DNA from: Pseudomonas antarctica
GTDB lineage: Bacteria; Pseudomonadota; Gammaproteobacteria; Pseudomonadales; Pseudomonadaceae
Length of the DNA stretch: 53,855 nt
Assembly (NCBI RefSeq): GCF_900624995.1
Contig: NZ_UYXQ01000028.1
Span: 1 to 53,855, forward strand
Direction of reading: 5' to 3'
Shown here: positions 1 to 8,416 of the stretch, piece after piece
Numbering within the stretch: the first letter of the stretch is position 1
Layout: the number at the start of each line of letters is the position of its first letter
The notes under the pieces: model-generated
Database searches by the model: none
What the model saw: only the letters and a program-made list of their open reading frames with translations
Told to the model about the DNA's origin: nothing
Translations under genes and position numbers: made by a program

Positions 1-96
1 ATGGTGCGAGAAGCGATCCTGATCTATAACCAGGAACGCCCACACCTGTCCTTAAAATACAAAACGCCCGATGCAGTGCATAGGGCGCTGGGGTGA
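1..96 (+). CDS. IS3-family transposase OrfB, C-terminal tail (cut by window edge)
   Basis: The reading frame is open from the first base of the window and stops at TGA 94-96, giving 31 residues that contain YNQERPHLSLKYKTPDAV. This is the typical end of the integrase catalytic core of IS3-family OrfB proteins, just after the last acidic residue of the DDE triad. Whether the element is intact cannot be seen because everything upstream lies outside the window. The family call rests on this motif alone. Confidence 0.75.
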   Translation: MVREAILIYNQERPHLSLKYKTPDAVHRALG

Positions 97-127
97 AACA
101 GGTGTAAACCTATTTCAGGACTAGACA
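1..127 (+). mobile_element. Right end of an IS3-family insertion sequence
   Basis: The transposase tail is followed by about 30 noncoding bases ending near CAGGACTAGACA, which I take as the right terminal repeat. The exact end is an estimate because the left end is not in the window. The next gene (minus strand) stops only about 8 bases further on, so the element landed just behind the putative anti-sigma gene. Confidence 0.5.
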
Positions 128-134
128 TGTCGAT

Positions 135-731
135 TTAACGCTTCTGCAACGCCTCCAACCGCACCGGCAAGTCTTCCTTGGGAAAGCGCTTATGCAACGC
201 GAGCAGCTTTTCATCCGCCGCTCTGGTTTCCCCAGCCAGGCGCAGGTCCACAATCTCCTGCAGCCCTTGCTCCAACGATGGCAACGCCACCGCCGTGCGC
301 TTGCTGAGTTTCGCTGCTGGCTCATCCGCGATCGAGCCGGTGATTTCAGCTTGGACGGGCGGTGCGGCGGCCATCCGGGCCATGGGCGCAGGTGCAGGCG
401 CCGAATACGCTTGGACCAGCGGGCGCGCGGCTTCTTGCTGAGGCGCGGAGAAGGTCGCTGTGGATAACTCGGGTTGTGGCACGGGCGAACGCATCACCAC
501 GCCGATCATCAACGCCACGCCTGCGACGGTGGCGAAGGCCATCTGCCAGCGCGGTTGGCGGCAGGCCTGCAGCCAGCGTTGCCACAGGCTTGGCTGTGGC
601 GCCGAGGCTTCGCGGCGGGCGGTGTTGAGGATGAAGGCGTCGAGGGACGCAGGCGGTTCGCCTGTGCTGTGTTGACGAAAGTGTTGGAGTAACACGTCGT
701 CGGGGTCCTGGGTGTGTCGGGAGTCGGTCAT
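135..731 (-). CDS. Probable anti-sigma factor, single-pass membrane protein
   Basis: A 198-residue protein whose start overlaps the end of the ECF sigma gene by 4 bases (ATGA arrangement), so the two are translationally coupled. The N-terminal 60 residues are hydrophilic and would be cytoplasmic. One hydrophobic helix spans about residues 62-80. A Pro/Ala-rich linker and a short helical C-terminal domain (about 150-198) would lie in the periplasm. This topology and the coupling to an ECF sigma gene fit an anti-sigma factor. I see no clear zinc-binding anti-sigma (HxxxCxxC) motif, so the role is inferred from context. An unrelated membrane protein is the alternative. Confidence 0.65.
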   Translation of the reverse strand: MTDSRHTQDPDDVLLQHFRQHSTGEPPASLDAFILNTARREASAPQPSLWQRWLQACRQPRWQMAFATVAGVALMIGVVMRSPVPQPELSTATFSAPQQEAARPLVQAYSAPAPAPMARMAAAPPVQAEITGSIADEPAAKLSKRTAVALPSLEQGLQEIVDLRLAGETRAADEKLLALHKRFPKEDLPVRLEALQKR

Positions 732-1300
732 GCGGGTATCTCCTCGGCCAGCAGGCGGCGCAGTTTCTGCTGGGCGTAACGCAGGCGGCTTTTTACGGTT
801 TCCAGCGGGGCTTGGGTGAGGGCGGCGATTTGCGGCACTTCGAGGTCGCCGTGCAGGCGCAGCAGGAAGGCTTCGCGCTGGTCTTCGGGCAAGTCTTGCA
901 GCGCGGCGTCGAGGCGTGCCTGGTCACGGCTCAGGCTCAGTTGCTGCTCAGGCCCGGCGCTGTCGTCGGGCTGGGCGTGCAGTTGCTCATCGTAGCTGTC
1001 GTGCAACGGGTTGTGCACGCCGTGCTTGCGCCAGTGGTCGATCAGGCGGTTGCGGGCAATCTGGAACAGCCATGTACGAAAGCTCGCCCGCCCTTGTGGC
1101 TGGGTGGTGCTGCGGATCAGGCTGAGCCAAGTCTCCTGAAAAACTTCTTCAGCCAGTTCGACCTTGTTGCTCAGCGACACCAGAAACCGGTACAGGCCTT
1201 GGCGGTGCCGCGCGTACAAAAGCTCGAACGCGGCACCGTCACCGGCTCGGTAGCGGGCCAGCAGCGCTTCGTCGCTGGGTGAATCATCTGGAACGGCCAT
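728..1300 (-). CDS. ECF-type RNA polymerase sigma factor
   Basis: A sigma-70 family protein of 190 residues from the chosen start. Region 2 is seen in the FELLYARHRQGLYRFL, ELAEEVFQETW and FRTWLFQIARNRLIDHWRK segments, and region 4 in LPEDQREAFLLRLHGDLEV and LETVKSRLRYAQQKLRRLL. I chose ATG 1298-1300 because AAGGAG lies 12 bases upstream. The frame stays open to 1393, but that extra stretch contains a REP palindrome and should be untranslated. It sits between a von Willebrand A lipoprotein gene and the putative anti-sigma gene, all read the same way. It probably drives this operon and unknown targets. Confidence 0.9.
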   Translation of the reverse strand: MAVPDDSPSDEALLARYRAGDGAAFELLYARHRQGLYRFLVSLSNKVELAEEVFQETWLSLIRSTTQPQGRASFRTWLFQIARNRLIDHWRKHGVHNPLHDSYDEQLHAQPDDSAGPEQQLSLSRDQARLDAALQDLPEDQREAFLLRLHGDLEVPQIAALTQAPLETVKSRLRYAQQKLRRLLAEEIPA

Positions 1301-1341
1301 GTAGGTGGCGAACTCCTTTCTAGACGTTGAAACCTTTGAAT

Positions 1342-1371
1342 TGTGGGAGCCGGGCAACCCCTGCTCCCACA
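1342..1371. repeat. REP palindrome
   Basis: TGTGGGAGC (1342-1350) and GCTCCCACA (1363-1371) form a perfect 9-bp inverted repeat around a 12-base loop, the classic core of Pseudomonas REP sequences. It lies between the VWA lipoprotein gene and the sigma gene and may trim or stabilise the transcript there. Confidence 0.75.
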
Positions 1372-1395
1372 TTGGATCTTCATTGGACCCCATGA

Positions 1396-3036
1396 TTAGT
1401 GTTTGAGGCTCTGCGCCAACACCACCAATTGCACGAACTCGTTGCGCAGGCCGAACGGGTCATCGCCTCGGGCCGAGCGGGCCAGCGCGGCGGTGTCCTG
1501 CAGGCTCATGCTGCCAGTGTAGCGGCCATCGCCCTTGAGCTGTTGGGCGAAGGCCGCAACGGCCGCCGAGAAGCGCAGGTCATCGCTGGCTTTGGTCGAC
1601 TCGGTGCTGATGGGCCGCTCAATCAGCTGGCTGTCACCGCCCGCCGCCGGTTTGTAGCGCACGCGCAGCATCGCCAACTCAGTGGAGGTGTTTTGCCTCG
1701 CAGGTGCGGTGGCGTAGCGCAGAGGCTCCAGCCAGCCCTTGTGGCCCTTCGGCACAATTTCGTACAGCGCGGTGACGGTATGCCCTGCGCCGATCTCACC
1801 GGCGTCGACGTTGTCATTGTTGAAATCCTCACGCTTCAGGGCGCGGTTTTCATAACCCAGCAACCGGTATTCGCTGACCTGGGCCGGGTTGAACTCCACC
1901 TGCAATTTCACATCCCGCGCCACCACCGCCAGGGTCGAGCTGAGTTGGTCAACCAGCACTTTTCGCGCTTCACGCAGGTTGTCGATGTAGGCGTAATTGC
2001 CATCGCCTGCGTCGGCCAATTGTTCCATCAGGTGTTCGTTGTAGTTATCCACACCGAAGCCCAGGGTGGTCAGGGACACGCCGCTTTTACGCTGGTCGGC
2101 GGCCATCTGCTTGAGGCTGTCGAAGTCGCTGACGCCCACATTGAAGTCACCGTCGGTGGCCAGCAGGATGCGGTTGATGCCGTTGTCGATAAAGCCTGCG
2201 CGCGCCATCTGATAGGCCAGTTCGATGCCGGACGCGCCCGCTGTGGAGCCACCTGCGGTGAGTTGGTCGATGGCGTTGCGGATCTTGGTTTTGTCGCGGC
2301 CGGAGGTGGGTTCGAGCACTACGCGGGACTCACCGGCATAGACCACCAGCGACACACGGTCTTGGTCACGGAGCTGGTCCACCAGCAGTTTCAGGGTGCT
2401 TTTGACCAGCGGCAAGCCTTCGCGGCGGTCCATGGAGCCGGACACGTCCACCAGGAACACCACGTTGGCCGGCGCCAGGTCGGCGACGGAACGGTCGGAT
2501 GCCTTGATGCCGATGCGCAGCAATTGGGTATGCGGATTCCACGGCGTGGTGGCGACTTCGGTGGTCACGCCAAACGGCGAGCCATCGGTGGGCAGTGCGT
2601 AGTTGTAAGGAAAGTAATTGACCATTTCCTCCAGTCGCACGGCATCTGCGGGCGGCAGACGGCCTTGGTTGAGGAAGCGTCGTACGTTGGCATAACTGCC
2701 GGTGTCGACATCGACGCTGAACGTCGAGACGGGGGTTTCGGCAACACGATGCACCGGGTTGTCCGGCAGGTTTGCGTATTGCTCGCGGGGTTCGCTGCGG
2801 TAGACCATCGCGGCTGAATCCTGACTCACCAGGCGCATGGCCATTGGCGCAGGCATCGGCATGCGTTTGCTCAGCGCACCCTGCACAGGTTCGCTTTGCA
2901 GTTCTGCGACAGGTGCAGCGTGCTTAGGCGTGGCGATATCACGGGAAGAAGACAACCCACAACCGGCCAGTGCAACCAGCAAAGTAACGGTGAAGCCCTG
3001 GGCGACAGGACGCACAAGCAAAAGAGGGCGGGACAT
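1396..3036 (-). CDS. YfbK-like von Willebrand factor A lipoprotein
   Basis: From ATG 3034-3036 the protein has 546 residues. The frame runs 11 codons further upstream, but a lipoprotein signal peptide begins here and ends in the lipobox LAGC (Cys26). An N-terminal region with FSVDVDTGSYANVRRFLNQG matches the domain that precedes the VWA domain in YfbK-type proteins. The VWA domain carries the metal-binding MIDAS motif DVSGS. The C-terminal third resembles DUF3520. YfbK homologues are annotated as calcium-activated chloride channel-like, but no function is established. It is the first gene of the operon with the ECF sigma factor and its likely regulator, so it may be a target or part of that stress response. 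Confidence 0.85.
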   Translation of the reverse strand: MSRPLLLVRPVAQGFTVTLLVALAGCGLSSSRDIATPKHAAPVAELQSEPVQGALSKRMPMPAPMAMRLVSQDSAAMVYRSEPREQYANLPDNPVHRVAETPVSTFSVDVDTGSYANVRRFLNQGRLPPADAVRLEEMVNYFPYNYALPTDGSPFGVTTEVATTPWNPHTQLLRIGIKASDRSVADLAPANVVFLVDVSGSMDRREGLPLVKSTLKLLVDQLRDQDRVSLVVYAGESRVVLEPTSGRDKTKIRNAIDQLTAGGSTAGASGIELAYQMARAGFIDNGINRILLATDGDFNVGVSDFDSLKQMAADQRKSGVSLTTLGFGVDNYNEHLMEQLADAGDGNYAYIDNLREARKVLVDQLSSTLAVVARDVKLQVEFNPAQVSEYRLLGYENRALKREDFNNDNVDAGEIGAGHTVTALYEIVPKGHKGWLEPLRYATAPARQNTSTELAMLRVRYKPAAGGDSQLIERPISTESTKASDDLRFSAAVAAFAQQLKGDGRYTGSMSLQDTAALARSARGDDPFGLRNEFVQLVVLAQSLKH

Positions 3037-3384
3037 TGGCTTAACCTCGTGAGTGAATAATGCAATCACAAGGTAAGACGCAAGGCCTCATAGGTTCGGG
3101 TTAATGGCTGGCGTCTCTTGGGAAAATGGCCATAAACACACAGGACAAATCGGCCTGCCATTACTACCCCCCCGCTGTAACGAGCCTAAACGTTAAGAAC
3201 AAGCCGCACGGTTATAAAATCTCAACACCTTCTTGACGTTATAAACCACCCGATAAAGACCTAATTAGTCACAGACTGACCTTTGTCACTTTCTTCTAAC
3301 ACTGACAGTTTTGCGCTTAGCGCAATGGAGTTTGCGAACTTTTTCTGTAGGGAGAGCTGCAACTAAATACTGGGAATTATCACG
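3037..3384. promoter_or_regulatory. Intergenic region between divergent VWA operon and protease gene
   Basis: About 350 noncoding bases, richer in A+T than the flanking genes, that must hold the divergent promoters. On the plus strand TTGACG (3233-3238) could serve as a -35 box for the protease gene, but I find no convincing -10 at the proper distance. No operator palindrome stands out. Confidence 0.35.
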
Positions 3385-5211
3385 TTGAGAATAGATTTCA
3401 GAGCGCCCGCCTTCTCCGCCCAACCGAATGCCGCACATCAGGCCCAAAGGCCCCCTCGCCCTTCCTTTTTTCGGGCGATGTTCCGGCCATTTACTCCCCC
3501 TGCAACGGCGCATCGTTTTGTGCGTGCGCCTCAACAGCAAAACGCTCAAGCACATCGCCGTTGGGACGCGCCAGGCGTAAGCAGTAATACCAATGGGGGG
3601 AATTATGACGCCACCCTGCGCGAAAACGACCCATACATCAGCAGAGCCAACAGGCAGTCCTTTGATAAACAGCGGGCTGTAGAGCAGCTCACACGGGGCG
3701 CGTATAAATGGAGGGATTGGAACCAAAATAATAAGACCGAAATTTCCTATTCCTTCTTGGGCCACGGATTCGACGAATACCAGAAACAAGACGCCCGGCG
3801 CTCCATCCAATCCTGGGGAGATGTAGCCAATCTGGCCTTCACTGAAAACGGCGGGCAAGCCGAAGGACGCTTGACCTTCCGACTTTCTGACGAACCCGGC
3901 GCACGGGGCGCTTATCCCGGCCCTTATCACGACAGCGGCGATACCACTTACAATCCGGGCTTTCTGGCTCGCCATGTGATGACTCACGAAATCGGTCACA
4001 CCCTCGGCCTGACTCACCCGGGGCATTACGATGCCAGCGGCAAATGGAGCCATTCAGATCGTGTTTATGCACAGGACTCTAAGGCCCATACCGTCATGAG
4101 CTATTTCCTTGCTGAAGACAGTGGCAAACGTATGGGCGTCATACCCAATGCCCCCATGATGGATGACATCAGTGCCATCCAACAAAACTATGGCGCCAAC
4201 TATCAAACCCGCAGAGAAAACAACACCTACGGTTTCAACTCCAATACCGCAAGGGACTACTACTCGCTGAGCAGCCACCTTGACGCTGCTACTTTTTGCA
4301 TCTGGGACGGCGCCGGCATCGACACCCTGGACGTCTCGGGCTATGACACTAACCAAGTCATCAACCTCAAGGCCGGTTCATTCTCTGATGTGGGCCACGG
4401 CCGGGGCAGCGTCTCTATCGCCCGGGGCGTCACCCTCGAAAATGCAATAGGCGGTTCAGGCCATGATGCGCTGATCGGTAACGACGAGAATAACCGGCTC
4501 ACGGGCGGGGGCGGCGCCGATCGATTACGCGGTGGCAGAGGTGCCGATAGTTTTGTGTATAACCACGCCAGCGATTCCACGCCGCAAAACCCGGATGAGA
4601 TCATGGATTTCACTAGCGGCAGCGACAAGATCGACGTGACGCAAGCATTGAGGAGTGTGGGGCTGTACTCACTGTCTGTCGTGAGTGCCTGGAGCGCAAA
4701 AGCCGGTGAAGCGCTGCTCACCTACGATGAAAGAAGCGGCATGGGCTCCGTGTCCATCGACCTCAACGGCAATGGCAGAGCGGACCTGTTTATCAAGACC
4801 CATGGGCAAGTCAGGCCAAGTGATCTCGTGCCCTACAGAGCTGGCGGGGTAACAACACCTAGCCTGCCCCCACTGACTACGACGCGCGCTCAGCCACGCG
4901 TGAGTAACCCAGTGGCAGAACCGCGTTTCATCTTCAACAGCGCCCGCGATTCGAGCTTTTTCAATGCTCGGTTACTGACGGATTTCACCACCGGCACTGA
5001 CAGTATTGACCTTCGCGGGGTGGAGAAGGAGGCCAACACGCGCCTCACGCTCGTCGAAGCGTTTACCGGGCGCATTGGCGATACCCGGGTGACCTACAAC
5101 CCGCAAAGCGGCCGCTACTTCATCGCCATCGACCTGACCGGCAACCGCACCACAGACTTCCTGATGAAAAGTACGCAACTGATTAGGCCCAAAGACATCA
5201 TTGTGCACTGA
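3385..5211 (+). CDS. Serralysin-family zinc metalloprotease (M10B) with RTX repeats
   Basis: A predicted secreted protease of 608 residues. The zinc motif HEIGHTLGLTHPG begins at His201 (HExxHxxGxxH, third His at 211), and the Met-turn is MSYF. Downstream come RTX nonapeptide-like repeats (GGSGHDALI, GNDENNRLT, GGGGADRLR, GGRGADSFV) that would bind calcium. Serralysins have no Sec signal and leave through a type I secretion system, but no aprDEF/aprI-like genes are nearby. It is longer than usual (about 480 residues). The excess is a roughly 100-residue Pro/Arg/Gln-rich N-terminus and a second copy of the C-terminal module (LLTDFTTGTDSIDL to the end). TTG 3385 is the longest start; GGGA lies 9 bases upstream. 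ATG 3478 is an alternative. Confidence 0.85.
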   Translation: MRIDFRAPAFSAQPNAAHQAQRPPRPSFFRAMFRPFTPPATAHRFVRAPQQQNAQAHRRWDAPGVSSNTNGGNYDATLRENDPYISRANRQSFDKQRAVEQLTRGAYKWRDWNQNNKTEISYSFLGHGFDEYQKQDARRSIQSWGDVANLAFTENGGQAEGRLTFRLSDEPGARGAYPGPYHDSGDTTYNPGFLARHVMTHEIGHTLGLTHPGHYDASGKWSHSDRVYAQDSKAHTVMSYFLAEDSGKRMGVIPNAPMMDDISAIQQNYGANYQTRRENNTYGFNSNTARDYYSLSSHLDAATFCIWDGAGIDTLDVSGYDTNQVINLKAGSFSDVGHGRGSVSIARGVTLENAIGGSGHDALIGNDENNRLTGGGGADRLRGGRGADSFVYNHASDSTPQNPDEIMDFTSGSDKIDVTQALRSVGLYSLSVVSAWSAKAGEALLTYDERSGMGSVSIDLNGNGRADLFIKTHGQVRPSDLVPYRAGGVTTPSLPPLTTTRAQPRVSNPVAEPRFIFNSARDSSFFNARLLTDFTTGTDSIDLRGVEKEANTRLTLVEAFTGRIGDTRVTYNPQSGRYFIAIDLTGNRTTDFLMKSTQLIRPKDIIVH

Positions 5212-5225
5212 CGGCGATGCGTGAT

Positions 5226-5245
5226 GCTGGCCTGTGAGGGCCAGC
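5226..5245. terminator. Possible bidirectional terminator hairpin
   Basis: GCTGGCC (5226-5232) and GGCCAGC (5239-5245) form a perfect 7-bp stem with a 6-base loop between the converging protease and DUF799 genes. The T-rich tail is weak (AAACGCTTTT on the plus strand), so termination is plausible rather than certain. Confidence 0.45.
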
Positions 5246-5273
5246 AAACGCTTTTCACGCAGGCACAGGCAAA

Positions 5274-5924
5274 TCAGTCAGTGCCGTACTTCGGGTTACG
5301 TGGGCCGTACAGAATCCCGGTGCGTTGCCCCGCCGACAGCAGGCGCGCACTGGTGATACCGGCAATCGGGTGCGCCGCATCAGTGGAGCTGTTGATCACT
5401 TGCTTGACCGCCGCCGTGATCAGCATGCCCACCAGGCCGCCGCTGTTGTTGTTGCCTTCCTCACTGGAGGCCCGCGCCGAACCGGTCCACAAGGTGGTGC
5501 CGGTGCGCAGATCCACCAGTTTGGCCGAGGCCGTCACCGAGGTGTCGCTGGAGATCAGCATGTACTTGGTGCCGTACTCACTCACGGTGATGTACAGCGC
5601 CGCGTCCGCACCAAAGATGTCATGCAGCTTGGCCGGCGCCACGCCCTGGATATCGTTGGCAGTGGTCAGGCCGTTCTGGCGGAAGGTTTCGTCCACCAGG
5701 GCAATCGGCAGCACGTAGTAGCCGGCTTCGGCCAACGGGTAGGTGACTTGCGACACCATGCTGTAGGACGCCTGCACTTCCGGTGACTCATTGATCGGCG
5801 GCAGTACCAGAATCGACTTCGGCCGCGCCTGTTTGTAGGCCGTGTAATCAATGGTCTTGGGCGCTGCGCAACCGCCGAGCAAAGCCAGGGCCAGCAAGGC
5901 GCCGGTGAGTTTTAACAGGCTCAT
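5274..5924 (-). CDS. DUF799 (GNA1162-like) lipoprotein
   Basis: A 216-residue lipoprotein with signal peptide and lipobox LLGGC (Cys19). The body carries KSILVLPPINESPEVQASYS and later LVDLRTGTTLWTGSARASS, features I recognise from the DUF799/GNA1162 family. It overlaps the preceding DUF4810 gene by 4 bases and closes a three-gene set with CsgG and DUF4810 proteins that recurs in other proteobacteria, for example Neisseria. The trio is thought to form an outer-membrane-associated complex, but its role is not established. It probably faces the periplasm from a lipid anchor. Confidence 0.85.
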   Translation of the reverse strand: MSLLKLTGALLALALLGGCAAPKTIDYTAYKQARPKSILVLPPINESPEVQASYSMVSQVTYPLAEAGYYVLPIALVDETFRQNGLTTANDIQGVAPAKLHDIFGADAALYITVSEYGTKYMLISSDTSVTASAKLVDLRTGTTLWTGSARASSEEGNNNSGGLVGMLITAAVKQVINSSTDAAHPIAGITSARLLSAGQRTGILYGPRNPKYGTD

Positions 5925-6283
5925 TTAGTGGCGACTCCGGTCTTGGCGTTTTTCAGCAGAAAGTCCATGTAGGAAGCAGACTCGGGGAACAGCGCCTTCT
6001 CGGTGCGCAACTCCTGCACCATCTGGTCATCCTTACCCATGGTCATGTACAGCATGCCCAGGTGCGCGTGGTAACCCGGCGGCGCTTTGCGGCCACTGGC
6101 GTTGATCTTTTGCAGGTCGCGCTCCAGCGCCTCGACCTGCGCTTCCTTGGGCTCGCCCTTGAAGTATTCGTAAACCTGCGGCTGGTAGCTTTCCCACTGA
6201 TACAGGGGTTGGGGCGCCGTGTGGCACCCGGCGACCGTCGCGATTGCTGTCAGCATCAGCGCCAACTTAACTGCCTTGCTCAT
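5921..6283 (-). CDS. DUF4810 lipoprotein
   Basis: A 120-residue small lipoprotein with lipobox VAGC (Cys20). The mature part starts with the typical YQWESYQPQVYEYFKGE segment and continues with a TPR-like helical hairpin (PPGYHAHLGMLYMTMGKDDQ) and ...TEKALFPESASYMDFLLKN. These are hallmarks of DUF4810 proteins, which are encoded between CsgG-like and DUF799 proteins as here. It lies 29 bases after the CsgG-like gene and overlaps the DUF799 gene by 4 bases, so the three are one transcript and probably one complex. Confidence 0.85.
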   Translation of the reverse strand: MSKAVKLALMLTAIATVAGCHTAPQPLYQWESYQPQVYEYFKGEPKEAQVEALERDLQKINASGRKAPPGYHAHLGMLYMTMGKDDQMVQELRTEKALFPESASYMDFLLKNAKTGVATK

Positions 6284-6312
6284 CCGTGTACTGCTCCTTG
6301 AGGTGCTGCTGA

Positions 6313-6993
6313 TCAGTTGCGCGGGTTCCAGGCGCCGGCGTTGATGCCGTCGACGAGGCGGTTGATGGCTTCGCGCATGGCCAGGTCCAGGACCTTGCCA
6401 TTGAGGGTGGAGTCGTAGCTGGCGGTACCGCCGAAGCCGATGACTTCACGGTTGGACAGGGCGTATTCACCAGCGCCCTGCGTGGAATACACCACTTCGG
6501 AAGTACTGATGTTGACGATGTTCAACGCGACTTTGGCGTAAGCCACTTGGGTTTTGCCACGGCCGAGAATGCCGAACAACTGGCGGTCGCCGGTTTCTTT
6601 GCGGCCGAACTCGGTCACATCACCGGTCACCACGTAGTCAGCACCTTTAAGCTTTTGCACGGTGCCTTTGATCGCGGCTTCCTGGGATATTTCGCCCATG
6701 TTGTCGCGGTCCAGCACGCTGAAGCGGTTGGTCTGCTGCAGGTGGGTGATCAGGATGGTCTTGGCTTGGCCACCGAGGCGGTCAACGCCGTCGGAGAAGA
6801 TGCCGCGCATGTAGCTCGAACGGTTATCGAACTTGCCCACGGCAATGGGTACGCGCACGCCGGAATAGGCGACGTTGGCGCTGGCGACTTGTTCCACCGG
6901 CATCGCGCGGTTGCTCTCCGTGGCACAACCAGCCACGGTCAGCAGCGCTGCGGCGGTGAGGCCCGACAGCAGGATTTTGGACAGTGTTTTCAC
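6313..6993 (-). CDS. CsgG/HfaB-family outer-membrane lipoprotein
   Basis: A 226-residue lipoprotein with lipobox VAGC (Cys23). The fold-typical segments IAVGKFDNRSSYMRGIFSDG, FSVLDRDNMGEISQEAA and GADYVVTGDVTEFGRKE match the CsgG family. In curli systems CsgG forms a nonameric outer-membrane secretion channel for amyloid subunits. Here no curli subunit genes (csgA, csgB, csgE, csgF) are present. The neighbours are DUF4810 and DUF799 lipoproteins, which defines a different and poorly understood CsgG-containing system. First gene of the three-gene operon; a purely structural role is possible. Confidence 0.85.
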   Translation of the reverse strand: MKTLSKILLSGLTAAALLTVAGCATESNRAMPVEQVASANVAYSGVRVPIAVGKFDNRSSYMRGIFSDGVDRLGGQAKTILITHLQQTNRFSVLDRDNMGEISQEAAIKGTVQKLKGADYVVTGDVTEFGRKETGDRQLFGILGRGKTQVAYAKVALNIVNISTSEVVYSTQGAGEYALSNREVIGFGGTASYDSTLNGKVLDLAMREAINRLVDGINAGAWNPRN

Positions 6994-7034
6994 AGGGTGC
7001 TCCTAGAGTGAGAAATCGGGTGCAGCAGGTAACG

Positions 7035-7616
7035 CTAGCGGGACGGAATATCGCGCAGATCATCAAGGATGTAGTCGCTCAGCCCGCCAGTGAAATATCG
7101 CTCGACACTGGAATTACCGGTGTTGGTGATAATGCCGCCAATGGTCTTCCATTGCTGTGGCTGGCCCCGCCAGTTGTTGGGTACCAGGCCGGGCCGGTTC
7201 TGGGCGAAGTGAAGCACCTCGGCATCCGCTTTCTTGACCTTGACCTTGTAGCCAAAATCGATGCTTTGCAGGATGGTGCCGTCGCTGACCACCAGGTTGG
7301 ACAGCCCACCGTTGGAGTCGATGATATGGCGCACGTAGACGATATCCACGTCCAGCAAGTAATCGGCGGTTTGCTTACTGGTGGCGTAACGCTTGGCGTT
7401 AAGCAAGCGATTGACCAGATCGACGCCGAGTTCCTGGCGGACCTTGTCATCAGGCATGAAGTGCTTACTCTCGCCCCTCACCTCAACGTTGAACGTATCG
7501 AGCCAATACGTAGCCGTCTTGGGAATGGTGACCGGCGCCGGTGAAATGTAGTAATCCGGCTTGGAGGCGCAGCCCGCCATGAAGCAGAGGGCGAGGCATA
7601 TAACGAACGCGCGCAT
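7035..7616 (-). CDS. Hypothetical lipoprotein
   Basis: A 193-residue lipoprotein from ATG 7614-7616, with lipobox MAGC at Cys16. The frame is open further upstream, but the signal peptide begins here and AGGG lies about 12 bases before this ATG. The mature part contains PVTIPKTATYWLDTFNVEV, then a long basic-helical region and GIITNTGNSSVERYFTGGLSDYIL. I do not recognise a named domain. It lies just upstream of the CsgG trio on the same strand with a gap of about 40 bases, so it may belong to that operon. Confidence 0.7.
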   Translation of the reverse strand: MRAFVICLALCFMAGCASKPDYYISPAPVTIPKTATYWLDTFNVEVRGESKHFMPDDKVRQELGVDLVNRLLNAKRYATSKQTADYLLDVDIVYVRHIIDSNGGLSNLVVSDGTILQSIDFGYKVKVKKADAEVLHFAQNRPGLVPNNWRGQPQQWKTIGGIITNTGNSSVERYFTGGLSDYILDDLRDIPSR

Positions 7617-7788
7617 GTCTGATTTCATCCCTGAAAAGTATCGTGCTTTAAACAATCGCGGTATTTTACGGGGTTGAGAGGGCTTCTCAAGCTGTTTCGG
7701 TGACTGTCTTGCAGTCACGCACACGCCTCAAGTTATCGACCGCCCGGTCGAGACCCTGACTTGGTTCGTTCATTAATAGGGAAATTTT

Positions 7789-8400
7789 GTGCTGAACACC
7801 CTCTGCCGCGCTGCGGCGCTGATCGCGACGCTGTCGATGACCGGCTGCGTCTCTTATACCGTCACCGGCCCCATTGGCGCCCCGCTCCACCCCGCCACTA
7901 GCAGCAGCCCGCGCAGCGCGCAAATCGCCGATGTGGCGGTGAACGCCGCCGACGTCAATGACGCCAACAAAACCGCGATCAGCCGCTCGCTCACCGCCCA
8001 GCTCAACCAGTACGTGCGCACAGCGGGCTACTTCAAGCAAGTCACCGAGTACCCCACCCGTCTTGAAGAGAACGACGTGGTGCTCAAGTTCAACATGACC
8101 TCGCTCAAAGGCCATCGCGCGCCGCACCCGGCCTACATCCCCGGCGCCTTGCTGACGCTGACGATCTGGATCTGGGTCAACGGGCCGATCTATGTGGACA
8201 GCTTCGAGGTGGCCGGCGACCTGGTGATCGTCGACCGCAACGGCAAAGAACTGGCCACGGCCAAGGAAGACCTCAAGTTCGAACACAACGTGGGCCTGTA
8301 CGGCCGCGAATACTGGGCACCGTCCATGGGCGCCCAGCAACTGAACACCCTCGTCGCGCAACTGCTCGACACTGCCACCGCCAAACTGGCCAAACCCTGA
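7789..8400 (+). CDS. Hypothetical lipoprotein
   Basis: A 203-residue lipoprotein starting at GTG 7789, with AGGGA 5 bases upstream and lipobox SMTGC (Cys20). The mature protein contains an alpha/beta segment (SLTAQLNQYVRTAGYFKQV), a hydrophobic stretch near the middle (PGALLTLTIWIWVNG) and a conserved-looking end (APSMGAQQLNTLVAQLLDTA). The middle stretch could be a membrane contact. I do not recognise the family. It is followed after 16 bases by another lipoprotein of similar layout, and the pair look like diverged paralogues of one operon. Confidence 0.7.
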   Translation: MLNTLCRAAALIATLSMTGCVSYTVTGPIGAPLHPATSSSPRSAQIADVAVNAADVNDANKTAISRSLTAQLNQYVRTAGYFKQVTEYPTRLEENDVVLKFNMTSLKGHRAPHPAYIPGALLTLTIWIWVNGPIYVDSFEVAGDLVIVDRNGKELATAKEDLKFEHNVGLYGREYWAPSMGAQQLNTLVAQLLDTATAKLAKP

Positions 8401-8416
8401 ATTCAAGGAACAACAC

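Noticed and set aside
3286..4053. 255-residue minus-strand frame opposite the protease gene
   Set aside because: Antisense to a protease with clear catalytic motifs, and no domain is visible in it.
7701..7717. Hairpin TGACTG-TCTTG-CAGTCA between divergent lipoprotein genes
   Set aside because: Short stem, no T-run and no family resemblance; chance level for a region of this size.
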